NCBI GenBank assembly: GCA_002917775.1
Contig: KZ627159.1
Coordinates: forward strand, 266,010 to 330,009
Source: Glaciozyma antarctica PI12
Lineage: Eukaryota; Basidiomycota; Microbotryomycetes; Kriegeriales; Camptobasidiaceae
Direction of reading: 5' to 3'
Length of the DNA stretch: 64,000 nucleotides
Shown: one piece after another, positions 22,906 to 34,415 of the stretch
Numbering within the stretch: position 1 is the stretch's first letter
Layout of the letters: each line of letters opens with the position of its first letter
Program-made: the position numbers and the translations under genes
The notes under the pieces: generated by a model
Databases searched by the model: none
Told to the model about the DNA's origin: nothing
The model's input: only the letters and a program-made list of their open reading frames with translations

Positions 22906-24241
22906 CGCGGATGCGTTCGGTTGGAGGCGAAAGTCGAGATCGGAGCTCGTGTCGGTGAGGTTGAGGTCGAGGAGGTTATGTCTGTGCTGAAGGTGTGCTG
23001 GTGGTGCTGGGGAGGTGGTGGCTTCGGGCGTGCGAGGATCGGGCGGTCGAGGAGTGGAGTCAAGAGAGGAAGCGAAGGCGGTGACAGTTCGACTTCTCTC
23101 GTTCAGCGCCTTTCTGATTGGCCAGTCCGCCCTATCTCGCCTCACCTTTTTCCCCGCGCAACAGAGTCAATCAAGCTCTACAAGGACGCGGTAAAACAGT
23201 GCAAATGCAGCAAATGCAAGAGGAAAGATCCTCGAGGAAAAAAGCAAAAACGTCCGCGGAAGTTTGGTCGCGCTCAGCTCCGCACCTCCGCGTTCTCTGA
23301 ATCGACGCGACTCGGTCGTCAACCTGGGTCCTTCCAGCTCTACACCTCGTTGGAGGATCGAGTTTGGACGCCACAGCTTTATTCCTGGCCGCGAAACTGG
23401 CTCCTGCGCCCTTGTTCCAAGCGAAGGAGCAAGAATCCCGGGCGGAGACAACGAAAGCGAGGTCGTGTTCACCGGGAGAAGAGGGCCCCGGTTCGAGCAG
23501 AGTGAGGGGAGAGGAAGCGAGGGACGTCGTCCAGGCGCTGTAGACTCCCGAAACCCGAGAGGGGGGGGAGGGCAGAGTGTGGAGAGCTTGAAGCTGCTGC
23601 ACGCGACATGCGACCGCACAAGGGAGAGAGAGGACAGGGCTGCTGGCAGGCTGACAGGCTGGAGAGCTGGGGACGAAGAAAGGTACGCAGCAGACCGACG
23701 GTGAGACCGCTGAGCAGTAGGAGCTGAGCAGAGCGGGGTCGAAAAGCGCAGAGAGAGAGCCTCAGAGAACGACCCCTGCCGCACGACACGCACTGCCCAA
23801 CGCCTGGCGGGGTGTAGCCAGCATACGGCAGAGGGGCTTCAATCGAGTCGAGCGTATCCCCAGGCAGGTCCTCGATCAGCTCTCCAGCCCTCCCCAATCG
23901 CCCCCCAACCACCGCCTAGCCTCCCTCTCGTTCAGCCCTCCCGCTCCCAACCAGTGTCCCGCACCACAGCCAAGAAGAATCCAAGGTCGAAAGTGCTGCC
24001 ACGCGAGCGGAGTCGACGTCGGTCGAGGGAGAGGAGGTGGACGAAAGGAGGAAGTGGTGATGGGTCGAAAGGCGGGAGGGAAAGGTGGGAGCCGAGGGGG
24101 TTGGTGTTCCTTCGAGCAGAAGCGCACGCCGTCCAGCAGCAATACTCCCTCGTCCGAGATCGACTACGTTGCGATCAGCTCTCCGGTACCCATACACTCC
24201 CTCCCCACCTCGCGGTCATCCTCCCTCCGCTCTATAACTCC
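22906..24241. other. 1.3-kb stretch upstream of HEM3, no gene resolved
   Basis: Lies between the HEM3 start and the 3' end of the complex I gene, both on the minus strand. Open frames are present in all directions but none shows a domain, consistent codon pattern or splice structure. The part nearest 22906-23160 is probably HEM3 leader and promoter. A purine-rich, lysine-coding-looking block lies at 23165-23270. Confidence 0.4.
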
Positions 24242-24594
24242 TCAATGGTGTCCATCCCAAGGGTGTTTCCATCCCTGCAACACGTAGCAACCCCCGTCAG
24301 CGCGCCCTCCATCACCTCAGACGAAAGCGGTCGGAGCAAAACGCACGAGGAGGACAGCCCCGTCTTGCCGTGCGCGGTAGAAGAGGAAGAACCACATGGA
24401 TGCGCCTGTCATCATAATACCCCCGTCAGTTACTGCTGCGTGGAGAGGGGAGGAGGGGGCGGACCGAGGATCTTGGCGGTGAAGCGGTGGCCCATTCCTG
24501 TAGGAGAGGTTAGCGGGAGCCGTGGGAGGGTGAGCGAGGCGAGCGGACCTGGGAGATGGGGGTGGAAACCTCCTGGGGCTGCGTGTCCTGCCAT
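24242..24594 (-). CDS. NDUFB2-like small subunit of mitochondrial complex I
   Basis: Too short for ordinary ORF calling: 56 codons over four exons (24594-24549, 24497-24465, 24405-24347, 24274-24242). The introns are 51, 59 and 72 nt, with donors GTCCGC, GTCCGC and GTGCGT, and branch sites GCTAAC or CTGACG. Joined, it reads MAGHAAPGGFHPHLPG, MGHRFTAKILG, ASMWFFLFYRARQDGAVLL and GWKHPWDGHH. The MWFFxFYRAxxDG...LLGWxHPWDGH pattern is that of the small single-pass accessory subunit (NDUFB2/AGGG family) of NADH:ubiquinone oxidoreductase in fungi. One hydrophobic helix is present. All three joins keep frame, which strongly supports the model; the subunit name is from recall of the family. Confidence 0.75.
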
Positions 24595-25830
24595 TTCTTG
24601 AGTGGGTGGTGTGGAGGAAGGGAAGAGACGAGGTCGACGTCGGCGCTCTTGCTGTCGACGACGTCGGGCGTTGCTCTCTCCCTCTGCCTTCTCCTCACTT
24701 TGACGGCAGACCCGCCCACCTCCTGCTTCAAACTATTCCAGCGGTGATCTAGCGGTCCTCGAGCCAGCACGAGCGAGTCCAGAGCTCAATCCACCTCTCA
24801 CCTCTCGAACGCAGCTCTCCTTCCGCTCTCCTGTGTCCTCCCCTGGGCGACGCACGCTAGGCACAGAGCTCCTCGACGATCGAGCAACTTCTATTCCTCT
24901 GCTCGAGCAGCCTCTTGCGGCTTGAGTGCTTCCCGCCGCTCGTCGCCTCTGCTCACGCTATTCTTGGCCGCTCGTCGCCTTCCGCTGGCCAACCTCTGCT
25001 TCGACTCGCCGACACGACTCTATCTTCGACCATTCTCACCATACAACGTTCCACCCTCGCCATCCCGGAGCTCTCCACGAGCCCACCTTCGCCCAGTCGA
25101 CTCCGACTCCCACGGGGTACGCCTCGCTCCCCACCGGGCTCTCCCTCCTCCTCCCATCAAACAACACCTGCAGCAACTCCCGCTCAGATACCTGTTCTCA
25201 GTCTAATCGATACTGCAGTTGAAGGAAGGCGCGCAAGCAACGGCTCGACGAAAACGGTCGATTTGCGGTGGCGCCGACGGGATCGTACGCGGTTTGGGGA
25301 TCTACGGGGAACGGAAGGGGGGCCTGCTGCTGCTGGTGTTTGTGGGAGTTGTTGTGGGACTCGTGGGGATTCAGATGTAGCCTCCGAAAGGACTCAGGAG
25401 GGGTAGACGTTCCTGTTGATCTTCGACTATAGGAATATGATTTCGATTCTTCAGCTCACCGCTGCTTTTGTGCTGCTCTCGTGCTCTATGCTCGATACGT
25501 TTTGATCTTTGCATCTCTTGTTCGTGCCGAATCAATCAAGCGACTCAGCTTCGCAGTCTCGCTCGAGCCCCAGTCCCCGAAAGGCGACTCCCTGAACGCA
25601 GACCTGCTATCTCTGCGCGCGCAACTGCTCGGATGGGGTTTGATGAGGTCCCTGTGATAGATGATACTAAGCTCGACTCGGGTAGATAATCCCGCGAGAG
25701 AAGAGAGAGGATTGAAAAATGAAGATACTTATACTTTGGCAAGTGAACGAAATCCGCTGTAGTCTCCTCGACCTGCTCCACCTCGAAGTCTCCCACCTCG
25801 CTCCAGCGCCTGCTGCCAACGCCTGCAGCA
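24595..25830. other. 1.2-kb stretch with a possible unresolved small gene
   Basis: Lies between the complex I gene promoter and the MFAP1 gene. On the plus strand an acceptor-like CTGCAG near 25218 is followed by an open frame to a TAG near 25378. That frame ends GGLLLLVFVGVVVGLVGIQM, a convincing C-terminal membrane helix. I could not find upstream exons or an ATG that join to it, and the two other frames are also open, so no gene is called. The rest is Ser/Pro-rich noise plus the promoter of MFAP1. Confidence 0.3.
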
Positions 25831-27904
25831 ATGTCAAGCCGACCAAAGCTCACGAATCCCCTCCGCCCAGCCACGCGGTACCGGAAGGGCAAAGGACCAG
25901 CGAACGCTCCCTCCTCCGACTCCGACTCGGACCAAGAAGCGCCCGCCGCCGTCTCCGCGCCCAGTTCCGACGACGAGAAGCCGCGTGTACCAGTAAAGGG
26001 GAAGGGGAAGATGGCGGTGTCGCTGAGGGAGGTGGAGGTGGATGAGGCGGGGATGGTGCGCGTTGGTGGGAGGGAGGAGGTGGGGAGGACGGAGAGGGAG
26101 GTGGAGAGTAGTGAGGAAGGTGAGTGGGGTGGTGAGGAGAGTGGGATGGAGCTGATGAGTGGGTTGCAGAGAGCGAGAGTGAGGAGGAGGCGCCTAAGCC
26201 AGTGTTCAAGCCTAAGATGCCTGGAGGGGAGTCAGATGAGGTGCGGGGCGCTCTTGGTATGATGGGAGGGATTCTAATGCTCTGGTATTCTGCAGGCCTC
26301 AAGCGAGTACGAGACGGAATCAGAGGACGAGCCTGCTCCCATCTACAAGCCCGTCTTCGTCTCAAAGTGAGTTCGGCTTTCGACTCGCGTGCTATGGCCC
26401 AGCTGAAGATGGAAGCAGACGTCACCGAGACACGATTGCGGAGCGGGAGAAGGAGCTTGATCCCGAGGCGCTGGAGGAGAAGCGACTGGCAGACCTGGAG
26501 CAGCGCAAGAAGGAGTCGAACGACCTCGTAGCGGAGAGCATCCTGCGCGAGCTGGCGGAGAGTGCGTGGCTCCCCTATCGGAGACGAGGACGAAGCTGAC
26601 ACTCCTGTGCGAGCAGAGGAGGTTGAAGAGGTCTTCCCTGATGTCGACGATACGGACGAGCTTGATCCTACGGGCGAGTTCGAGGCTTGGAAGCTGCGAG
26701 AGCTGATGCGGATCAAGCGGGACAAGGAGGCCTTCTATGCGTGCGCTATGAGCTTCGACTGAGGTTGAGGAGGCTGAGCTGACGACTTGAATGCTCCGCA
26801 GACGCGAGAAGGAGCGAGAGGAGGTCGAAGCTCGCAGGGCGATGCCGGAGGGTCTGCGGATGAAGGAGGACCTCGAGCGCGCGAAGAAGTCGAGGGACAA
26901 CAAGCCCAAGGGACAGCAGGGTGCGTTCTTCTCTATCAACGATCGCGCGAGGAGGTACCGACTGATATCTCCCATTCCACAGTCTTCCTCCAAAAGTACC
27001 ACCACAAGGGAGCTTTCTACACCGTAAGCTAATCTATCTTCCCTCTCCCTTTTTCTGTTTGACACGGCCGTGATTACAGGACCTCGAAGTCCTCAAGAAG
27101 CACGACTACACCGCTCCAGCCGCCTCGACGAACCGAAACGTCGAATCCCTTCCTGCCGCCATGCAAGTCCGCAACTTTGGAAAGATGTCGCAGACCAAGT
27201 ACACCCATCTCGCCAAGGAGGACACGTCGAACCCGGATTCGGGCTGGGGGAAGAAGAGCACGTTCGGCGGGCCCAAGGGGGATGCGGGAGGGTGCTTTGC
27301 GTGCGGTGGACCTCATGTGCGTTACCTTTCTCTCTCTCAATAATAAGCACGCTGACGCGTATAAACGCAGCTCAAGCGCGACTGCCCTCAAACGAACGCT
27401 GGCGGTCCTTCAGGCTCCAACGGCGGAGCGATGGGTGGTCCCCCAGGCGGCTCCAGGGACAGCGGCTGGGGCGCACGAGCTTCCGACTCGACTTCCAGCG
27501 TCCCATCACGCGATTCGAGCGACCGGTACGCTTCTCGCACGCGCGACGAGGACGACCGACGCGCTCCCCCTCGCGCGCGCGACGACGGCGAGGGTTATCG
27601 GTACGCTCCTCCACGGACGCGCGACGATGATGATCGGAAGGATTGGGAGCGAGGAGGGGACAGGCAGAAGGAGCGGTATAAGGCGGTTACGGCGGAGTGG
27701 GAGGTGCGGGAGCGGGAGAGGCAGAGGGAGAAGGAGAGGGAGAGGGAGAGGGAGAGAGGAGTGGGCGGGTATAGGGATGTGGAGAGGGGAGGGAGGCGCG
27801 AGAGGAGTAGGAGTAGGAGTAGGAGTCCGAGGAGGAGGGAGGAGAGGGAGCGACCGAGGGAGAGTGAGCGGGAGAGGGAGGACAAGAGGAGGAGGGTCGA
27901 TTGA
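25831..27904 (+). CDS. MFAP1-type spliceosomal protein with C-terminal zinc knuckle
   Basis: Component of the activated spliceosome (B complex) in other eukaryotes; nuclear. Start MSSRPKLTNPLRPATRYRKG. The acidic, charged N-terminal half (SDSDSDQEAP, SEYETESEDEPAPIYKPVFV) leads into the MFAP1 domain: LDPEALEEKRLADLEQRKKE, EFEAWKLRELMRIKRDKEAF, VFLQKYHHKGAFYTDLEVLK, VRNFGKMSQTKYTHLAKEDT and then DSGWGKK. Directly after this comes a CCHC knuckle, CFACGGPHLKRDC, and a long Arg/Glu/Asp/Ser tail ending SRSRSRSPRRR and KRRRVD. The tail is coded by short GAGAGG-type repeats. Human MFAP1 ends soon after the THL...DSAWG block, so the knuckle and RS/RE tail are extra. About 540 residues. Confidence 0.92.
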
Positions 27905-28174
27905 GCAGTGTCGAATGTATACTTTGTTTTTGTTCGTCGTTGCTGCTTTCACCTTTCTCGGTCGTGCTCTGGACTCTCATCCCTTGTCGCATATCGCCAT
28001 CGCCGGCCGAGAGAGACGCGTGGTCGACGACGCGACGCTGAGTTGACTCTTCTCCCTCCACTCCTTCCCTTCCAACTGCTCCCTGTCTCCTCACTGCAGG
28101 TGAGTCTGGCTTCCTCGCCACCAGTACTCCCTCACGCCGCAGCCCTTGACTCTGCCACGTCCTATCCTCAGGCG

Positions 28175-29109
28175 ATGCCGCTTCACCTCCACCCCGACCT
28201 CTCCCCCGTCCTCGCGCTCCTCTCACAGCGCCTCCCCACCGCTCTACCAACCTACAACTGCCTATTCTGCGACGACGTCCCGCGCGTCTTCGCCTCGTTC
28301 GCCGCGGGGGAGGACCCCGTCGCGCCTTGGGTCGTCATTGCGGAGCTTGGGACGACCCAGCTCAGGATCTTCTGCAGCCTCGAATCGACGTCTTCACCTC
28401 GCGAGGACGATTTGAGGACGGCAAGAGCGCTGGTCGACGCGTGCGTTCGTGATTACGCGAGGGTCGCCCCGGAGGGACTCGAAGGTGAGCTTCTCCGCTC
28501 GCTAGCACTAGGACAGCTCACTGATGATACTCAGAGGTCAAGCTTGGTGCTGTCAACGAGATGTGGATCCCGACGATGGAGCGGCTTCATCCACTATATC
28601 TCGAGGTCTACGACCTACATCTCGGCGCAGGACCTCGCGACCCCCCTTCAACCGCCACAGCACTCCCAGCTGGCCTCCAAATGCTTCCATCCCGCCTACA
28701 AGACGTTCCAATTGTCCGCGTCCTCCCCAAGCCCCATTCGCACCACCTAACGACCTTCACGCAGATACTCAGCACCTCGAGCGTCGCCCATTCCCCCACG
28801 TACCTCTCCTCCCGCCTCTCCCACTCGACCGCCATCATCGAATTAAACACCTCTACGATCGTAGCGCACTGCTTCACCCACCGAGACGGCAGTATTGGTA
28901 CCGTCCACGTCAACGCCACGCACCGTCGTCTAGGACTCGCTCGCGCGGTTATGGATGATCGAGTGCGGAGAGAGAGCACGCAGAGTTTCTCGTATGTGAG
29001 CGCGGGGAACGCGGAGAGCAAGGCTTTGATGAAGTCTCTTCGGTGGGACGAGGCGTGGCGAGTTGCGTGGATGGCGTGGCGGAGGAGCGCTCTGGAGAAG
29101 ACGGAATGA
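28175..29109 (+). CDS. GNAT-type (FR47-like) N-acetyltransferase
   Basis: Two exons joined across an intron near 28483-28534 (GTGAGC donor, TGATGATACTCAG end), giving about 290 residues. The N-terminal half (PTYNCLFCDDVPRVFASFAA, WVVIAELGTTQLRIFCSLES) and the C-terminal half match GLYAT/FR47-like proteins. The acetyl-CoA-binding part reads AHCFTHRDGSIGTVHVNATH, RRLGLARAVMDDRVR and SYVSAGNAESKALMKSLRW. The usual Q/RxxGxG/A loop is RRLGLA. Start at 28175 follows a TCCTCAG that may end a leader intron. Substrate unknown. Confidence 0.78.
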
Positions 29110-29291
29110 AGGAGCTCACGGGGTTGATTTCGGCAATGCATATGTAGAAGAGAAATGGGCAGACGGGATCAGGAATGGTGCAATAATGCGATGGACGAGG
29201 GAGCGAAGAACTAGAGAGAGGGAGGGTACAGTAATGAGAGTAGGAAAGGGGGACGTATGTACATGAACAGATCCAAGGGCCACGGCGCCTT

Positions 29292-32200
29292 TTAAACGAC
29301 TGCGAGGGAGAGGTCAGTGTGTCCCCACACGAGAGCGAACGAAGCGGGACGCACAGAAATGAGTCAACTGCCTCGAAGTCGGATGAACCTCCATCTCCTC
29401 CCTGCGAGCAAAGCGAAGCGTCAGCAGCAGCTCAAACGAGGATCGACGAGGAAAGCGACGCACATCTTGAACGCATTGAGCTCCTCCTTGATCCGCTGCG
29501 CCAGCGTCGGCGTCAAGCGATTGCACGTCGCCGGCTCCGCACGCCGATCATAGACCGCCGCAGGCCACGTCGTGTGCACCGACAAGTTCTGCGCAAAGAC
29601 GATCCTCCGACCGTTCCCTCCTGGCGTCGAGGCGGACCGGATAGGGTGGATCGGTACCGTCGACTTGAGGACGGGAGCGGAGGCATTGAGAGTCGGATAG
29701 GCGTAAGGGCTTTTAGGAAAGGTCATCGTGCCGGGAGAGGTGGGGATGTCGGCGACGAGCGAGGTGGAGGAGGAGGTGCGGCCGTCGACTTGAGCCTCGG
29801 AGGGGATTTGGCCGGGAGACGATGGTTGAGCTTGCTGGTTTTGAGCGTGGAAGGAGGAGGCGCGGTCGCGAGGGAAGGCGGGACGAGTGAGAGAGTAGTT
29901 CTCCTGGTTGTACGTTCCGGCTCCTGTAAACGTCGACGTCAACAACTGCGCACACAGGAAGAGAAGCGAGAACGTACCTTTGAGAATACCTCGAACAGCC
30001 TTGGCGTCGCGACGAGGAACCGGAGGAGCTCCTCGCAAGCTCGACTCATACTCGTCGTCGACGTTCGCAGCCGACTCCCGCGACGCGCCGTCGTCAAAGT
30101 ACGAGCCACCGTTCGACGGATGCGCCGCACCGCTCGTCGCCGGCGCAGCGAGCAACTCGAGCGACTGCCTCGGCGTCTGATCGTTGAAGGCGTCCTGCTC
30201 CGCGCGAGCAATGGGGTTCTCGTCCGCAACCGAGCTCGAGTCGTCGTTCTTGCTGCCAAAGCCCCACTTGCGGCCCTTGCGACTCTTCTCCTTCTCCCGC
30301 GTCCCTCCCTCGACGACGTCGTCGGTCGACTTGGACCTTCCCCAGCCGCCGCGAGCGCTCTTGACCGACGCGTCCGAAGCGTTCGAGTCGGTCCTCGCGT
30401 GCACGGCGAACGACTTGGGCGGAACGAGCGCCGCTGCCGCTGCGGCCGCCGCTTCCTGCTCGGCGTACTGGAGCTGATGCTTCTTCGCGAGTGCGGCAGC
30501 GGGGGAGATGCCGTCGGTGTGGGTCGAGCCTTCGAGTTCGGCGGTGACGTGCGAGACGTTGGCGGTGGCAGCGAGGCCCTTCTTCTTGTCCTTCTTGTTG
30601 ACCTTGTCGCCGTCTTCGTCCTTGTTGCTCTTGAACGCCTTGGTGAGACTCATGAGGCTGTTCCTGCGCGCGAGCTTGCCCATCTGACCGAGCTTGCGAA
30701 TCATCATCGACGCCGACGAGACGGTCGACGAGATGGAGATGTTGTCCGTCGACGAGTTGAGCCTCGAGTTGAAGATCCCTAGCCGACGACCCGTGGGCGG
30801 AGGCTTGCTCGAAGACGCTGAGCCCGACGCGATGGACGGGAGAGAGTCGTGCAAGTTCGGCGGCGTCCTAGGCGACGAGCTCTCGATCGAGCTCGAACTA
30901 TCCCGCTTTCCTCTCGCCTTTCCCGCTTCCCTCGCCCCCTTCCCCTCGAGCTCCGTCGCCGTCAATGCGATCGATCCGTTCGCCGAAGGGCTCGCCGCGA
31001 TCGTCTTGGAGCTCCCGCCGAACGCCTTCTTGAACTTGTGCGCCATCCCCTTCTTCCCCTTGGGCGTGTCGACCTGCTGCTGCGCCGTCATCGCCGAAGC
31101 CGTATCGTCCGAATCCTCATCGTCGTCCGCCATCGACGTCCGACCCTTCGCAGTCCTCGGCGTCCCAGGCCTATCGCTCGTCGGCGTCCCAGCTCTCGAC
31201 CCGAGCTGCTGGCTCAGGGGACTCGGCTTCTTCCCCGCCACGACCGCCGAAGCCGTCGCAGCCTGGACAGGCGTCGACGCGCGAGGGGCCTCATCGCTTC
31301 GAGACGACGTCGTCGATCCAGGCCGGAACGATCCCGTCGCCGAGCGCGCCGAGTTCTCGCTGTCGGTCCTCGAGCGTGCGAAGGGCGGTGGCGGCGGAGG
31401 AGTAGAAGACGAGCGAGACGGGGCGCGGGCGCTAGCCGAACTGACGCTCGACGAGCTGCTCTTCGCGCCAGTTCGCTGCGCGGCGTCGACATGGATGGCC
31501 GGAGAGGGGCTGGCGGTCGATTTGGGGAGAGGAGGGAAGTTCTGCATCGAGAGGGAGCCGTTCGTTTCGGAGGGCGCTTGGCTCGTCGCGGCGCTCGTCT
31601 TGGAGTTGGCGGAGTTGGAGTTGGCAAGGGAAGGACGACATGGACGATGAAGACGCGTGACTCTGCTGCGCCGACATGGCCGGCGCCACCGTCGCCGAGG
31701 AAGACTGAGACCGTCCTGGATGCGCTCCCCGTGGTCCTTCTCCTACAGGCGTGCCTCCGCGCCGATACGGGTGATAGCCTTGGGCGACGCCGGGGCCCGC
31801 GTCTCGTCCTTCGACGCTGCCGGGCGGGGTAGGGTACCCATGGCCGGATTTCGGAAGCATGGCCCCAGAAGGGAACGACGGGTTGGGTGGAACGCCTCGC
31901 TGGTACTGTTGTGGGTGAGAGGGGTTGGGAGAGGAGGGATAGGAGAGGGGGGTCGTGTAGAATTGAGGGGACTGGGAGGCGGGGGCGGGGCCGGAGGTCG
32001 CTCGGCGGCGAGAGCTCGAGTTGGGTCCTACAGAGGGGAAGAGGGAAAGAGGAGGTGGTCAGCTTCGATCCGACAAGCGCCATTGGAGGTACCGTCGCCG
32101 AAACGAATTTGGTCGCCGGGGAAGGGGGGAGAGAGGGGGTTCGAGCGAAGAAAACTCACCTTGATGCTGCTGTCCATTCCATTCGAACTGTCCCGCTGGC

Positions 32201-32958
32201 TGTCCCGCTGCCGCAGCCGCCTGATTCCGCATCATCTCCATCTGCCACTGCTGCTGCTGGAGGTGAGCCTGCTGAAGGAGCATCGCCTGGTGCTGCTGGT
32301 GAACGTCGTTCCCCGCTGGAAAGCCGGGTGAGAAAGGTCCAGAGCCTTGATACGCGTGAGGGTGAGGAGAGGGGATAAAGGGGTATTGGGGGTGAGGATA
32401 GGCGTGCGTGTTGTTGAGGTAGACGAGGGAGGGGAATTGTTGAGGTTGGAAGTGAGAGTGGGGGAGCTGTCCTTGAGGGGAATAGGCGCTGGTGGGAGGA
32501 GGGTTTGATCCGGGGCTGAACTGGATCGGCGGGAGGCGAGGAGGGCCAGAGGAGCTCGACTGCGAGTACGAGTGCGAGTGGGTCGGTACGCCTGGTGAGG
32601 GAGTGTGAGAAATCCGACTTGAGGAGGGCGGGTTCGACAGGGAGGACGAGGACGTCGCGAGAGTTGGTCGAGCCGAGGCAGGACTGCTCGACGATCGTGC
32701 CTCGAGGAACGGAGGAGCGCTCGGACTTCTCGACGGGTACTGCAATGGCGACGGTCTCCCACCTCCCACCGAACTGTACGATACTGCGCCTCCTACGTTA
32801 CTCGACGAAGTGGTCCGCCGACCGGAAGAGTTGCTCGAGGACGACGCTGTTGGCAGCGGCCGGAGTTGAGGCGGTTCCGGCGACGAATTCGAGTAGGTCG
32901 CGGCGGAAAGATCGAAGGAGGAGTGGGCGGAGGGTGACAGGGAAGAGACGAGCGCCAT
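29292..32958 (-). CDS. Bni4-like protein (PP1-binding bud-neck family)
   Basis: Long, low-complexity Ser/Pro/Gln-rich protein of about 1,100 residues from MALVSSLSPSAHSSFDL. The only conserved region is the C-terminus: FAQNLSVHTTWPAAVYDRRA, PATCNRLTPTLAQRIKEELN, AFKM and EEMEVHPTSRQLTHFF. This is the Bni4 signature, which in budding yeast docks protein phosphatase 1 and places chitin synthase at the bud neck. The last intron splits the codon before the final FV, restoring the expected THFF end and stop at 29292-29294. Other parts include Gln/Met runs (AMLLQQAHLQQQQWQMEMM), a basic stretch (GKKGMAHKFKKAFGGSSK), IRKLGQMGKLARRNSLMSLT and KDKKKG. The N-terminus is unsure: a spliced-looking exon upstream (33101-33271) does not join in frame. 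Confidence 0.8.
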
Positions 32959-34415
32959 CTCTCGAATCGGAGGGAGGCAACGCTAGAGTAGGGAAGGGGG
33001 CAGGGTCCTGCGATCCATCGAGACATGGAGAGAGACCGTTAGCGCTGACCTTTCTCTCCTCCCTTCGCTGCTCCTTCCAGAATAACGCGCGAAAACTAAC
33101 GTGCGGGTGCAAAGCAATCCAATCCAACGCCGTATCCGAAGAGCGTAGCACGAACGCCGGAAGGGGACGTGACCTCGGTTTCGGCTGCCTTCCCGCTTGC
33201 TCCAACGGGCGCTAGACGCAAGAGAGAGGTATTGACGATGTGCGGCAAGTCGTGCAAGAGGGCGTCTACGTCTGCGAGCGGAGGAGAGAGGGACACAGTC
33301 AGCTTCGAGTGCGTGGAGAGCTAGCACGTTTTGATGCTCCTGTCGCCGTTGTTCCCTCCCAGCGAGCGGAGAACGAGTACGTACCAGACCGAGTGACGAG
33401 AATTAGCTTCTACTTCGTGCCTGGAGGAGCAATGGCGGTTGCTGAGCGTGAGACGGGACGAGTCGAGTGTGACCGGAGCGGGTGCCTGTCCTGTGCAATC
33501 TAGTTCGGTTGGGAGGATATCGGCGTGTACGCCGGCGTGAAGGGAGAGTTGTCGTTACGGGCCGTTACGAGTTGAGATTCTAAGCGGGCGTTGCTGTTCG
33601 TCTTTGGAGGAGTGCGAGAGGTGGCAAGAGAGTAAGCCAAGCTGCGGCTCTCCCCAAAGAGTCTGCGCAGGTCTGCGCCTGTGTGTGTCCCAGGGGGTGG
33701 ATTTCTCCCCTTTCGTCTACTTTTCTCCGAGTTTGTTTGCACCAGCTATGAATCTACGCGAATCCACCAACTCGACCAGGTGAGCCCGGCGAGTATTATC
33801 AGGAAGACAAGTCGAACTGGGTTCGCCCAGCGAGACCGCCGTGGGGCCTTCGCCGCCAAGGTCTTCCCCACAAACAATGTGCTGGAACAGGCAGGTCATT
33901 AGCCAACGACGTTGTCAGCAGACGAACACCAAGACGACGAATCACCACCCGACGCCGAGGAGAGGAGAGGAGAGGACGCGACGACGGACGCGAAATGCGA
34001 AAACTCGTAAGAGACACAGATAGCCCGCCGCCCTTGCTCCTTCTCCCAATACAGTTTTCCTCCAGCTAAGACGAACCCTCCTGCGCGCGTCGCTGGGCCG
34101 CGAACGCGTTCGCGGCCGGCTCGGGAGCGAGTCAAGCCGTCACTACCTCGCCCGCTCTGCTTCGATACCGAAACCGCTCCTTCGCGCACTGCTGTCAAGA
34201 CCAATGAATTGCGGGTGAAGGAATGAGTGTGTGTCTGCTGCAGCGCAAGAAGGGAGCAAGTGGTCAGGGGTAGGTAGGTGTGAGGCGTGTCGCAAGAGTG
34301 AGTGGTATATAATTAAAAAAAAAATGAATGGAGGTGGGTAACGTATGAATGGCGTGAGGAATGCAAGGGCGGTGAGAAGGCAGAAGCGAATGGAAGTGTG
34401 CGGACAAGAACCGAA
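32959..34415. other. 1.46-kb stretch upstream of the Bni4-like gene, one orphan exon
   Basis: On the minus strand, 33271-33101 is bounded by an acceptor (GCTGAC branch, CGCAG) and a donor (GTTAGT). It encodes DVDALLHDLPHIVNTSLLRL, then APVGASGKAAETEVTSPSGV and RATLFGYGVGLD, which looks like real protein. A 113-nt intron upstream (33272-33384, GTACGT donor) connects it to a short exon reading KLILVTRS. I found no ATG, and the phase does not match the Bni4-like frame. It may be the 5' part of that gene or a separate gene. The rest of the stretch, including a 22-bp palindrome at 34096-34117, shows no gene. Confidence 0.35.
34096..34117. other. Perfect 22-bp GC-rich palindrome
   Basis: A perfect inverted repeat without spacer: the half-site GGCCGCGAACG is followed at once by its reverse complement. 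It lies between the phosphatase 3' end and the region upstream of the Bni4-like gene. It could be a dimeric protein-binding site or a cruciform-former. Confidence 0.5.

Noticed and set aside
29319-30782. 487-codon open frame on the plus strand
   Set aside because: Antisense to the Bni4-like gene; open only because of GC-rich codons. The minus strand carries the conserved family C-terminus.
30694-31832. Two further long plus-strand frames (318 and 327 codons)
   Set aside because: Also antisense to the Bni4-like gene, without domain or splice structure.
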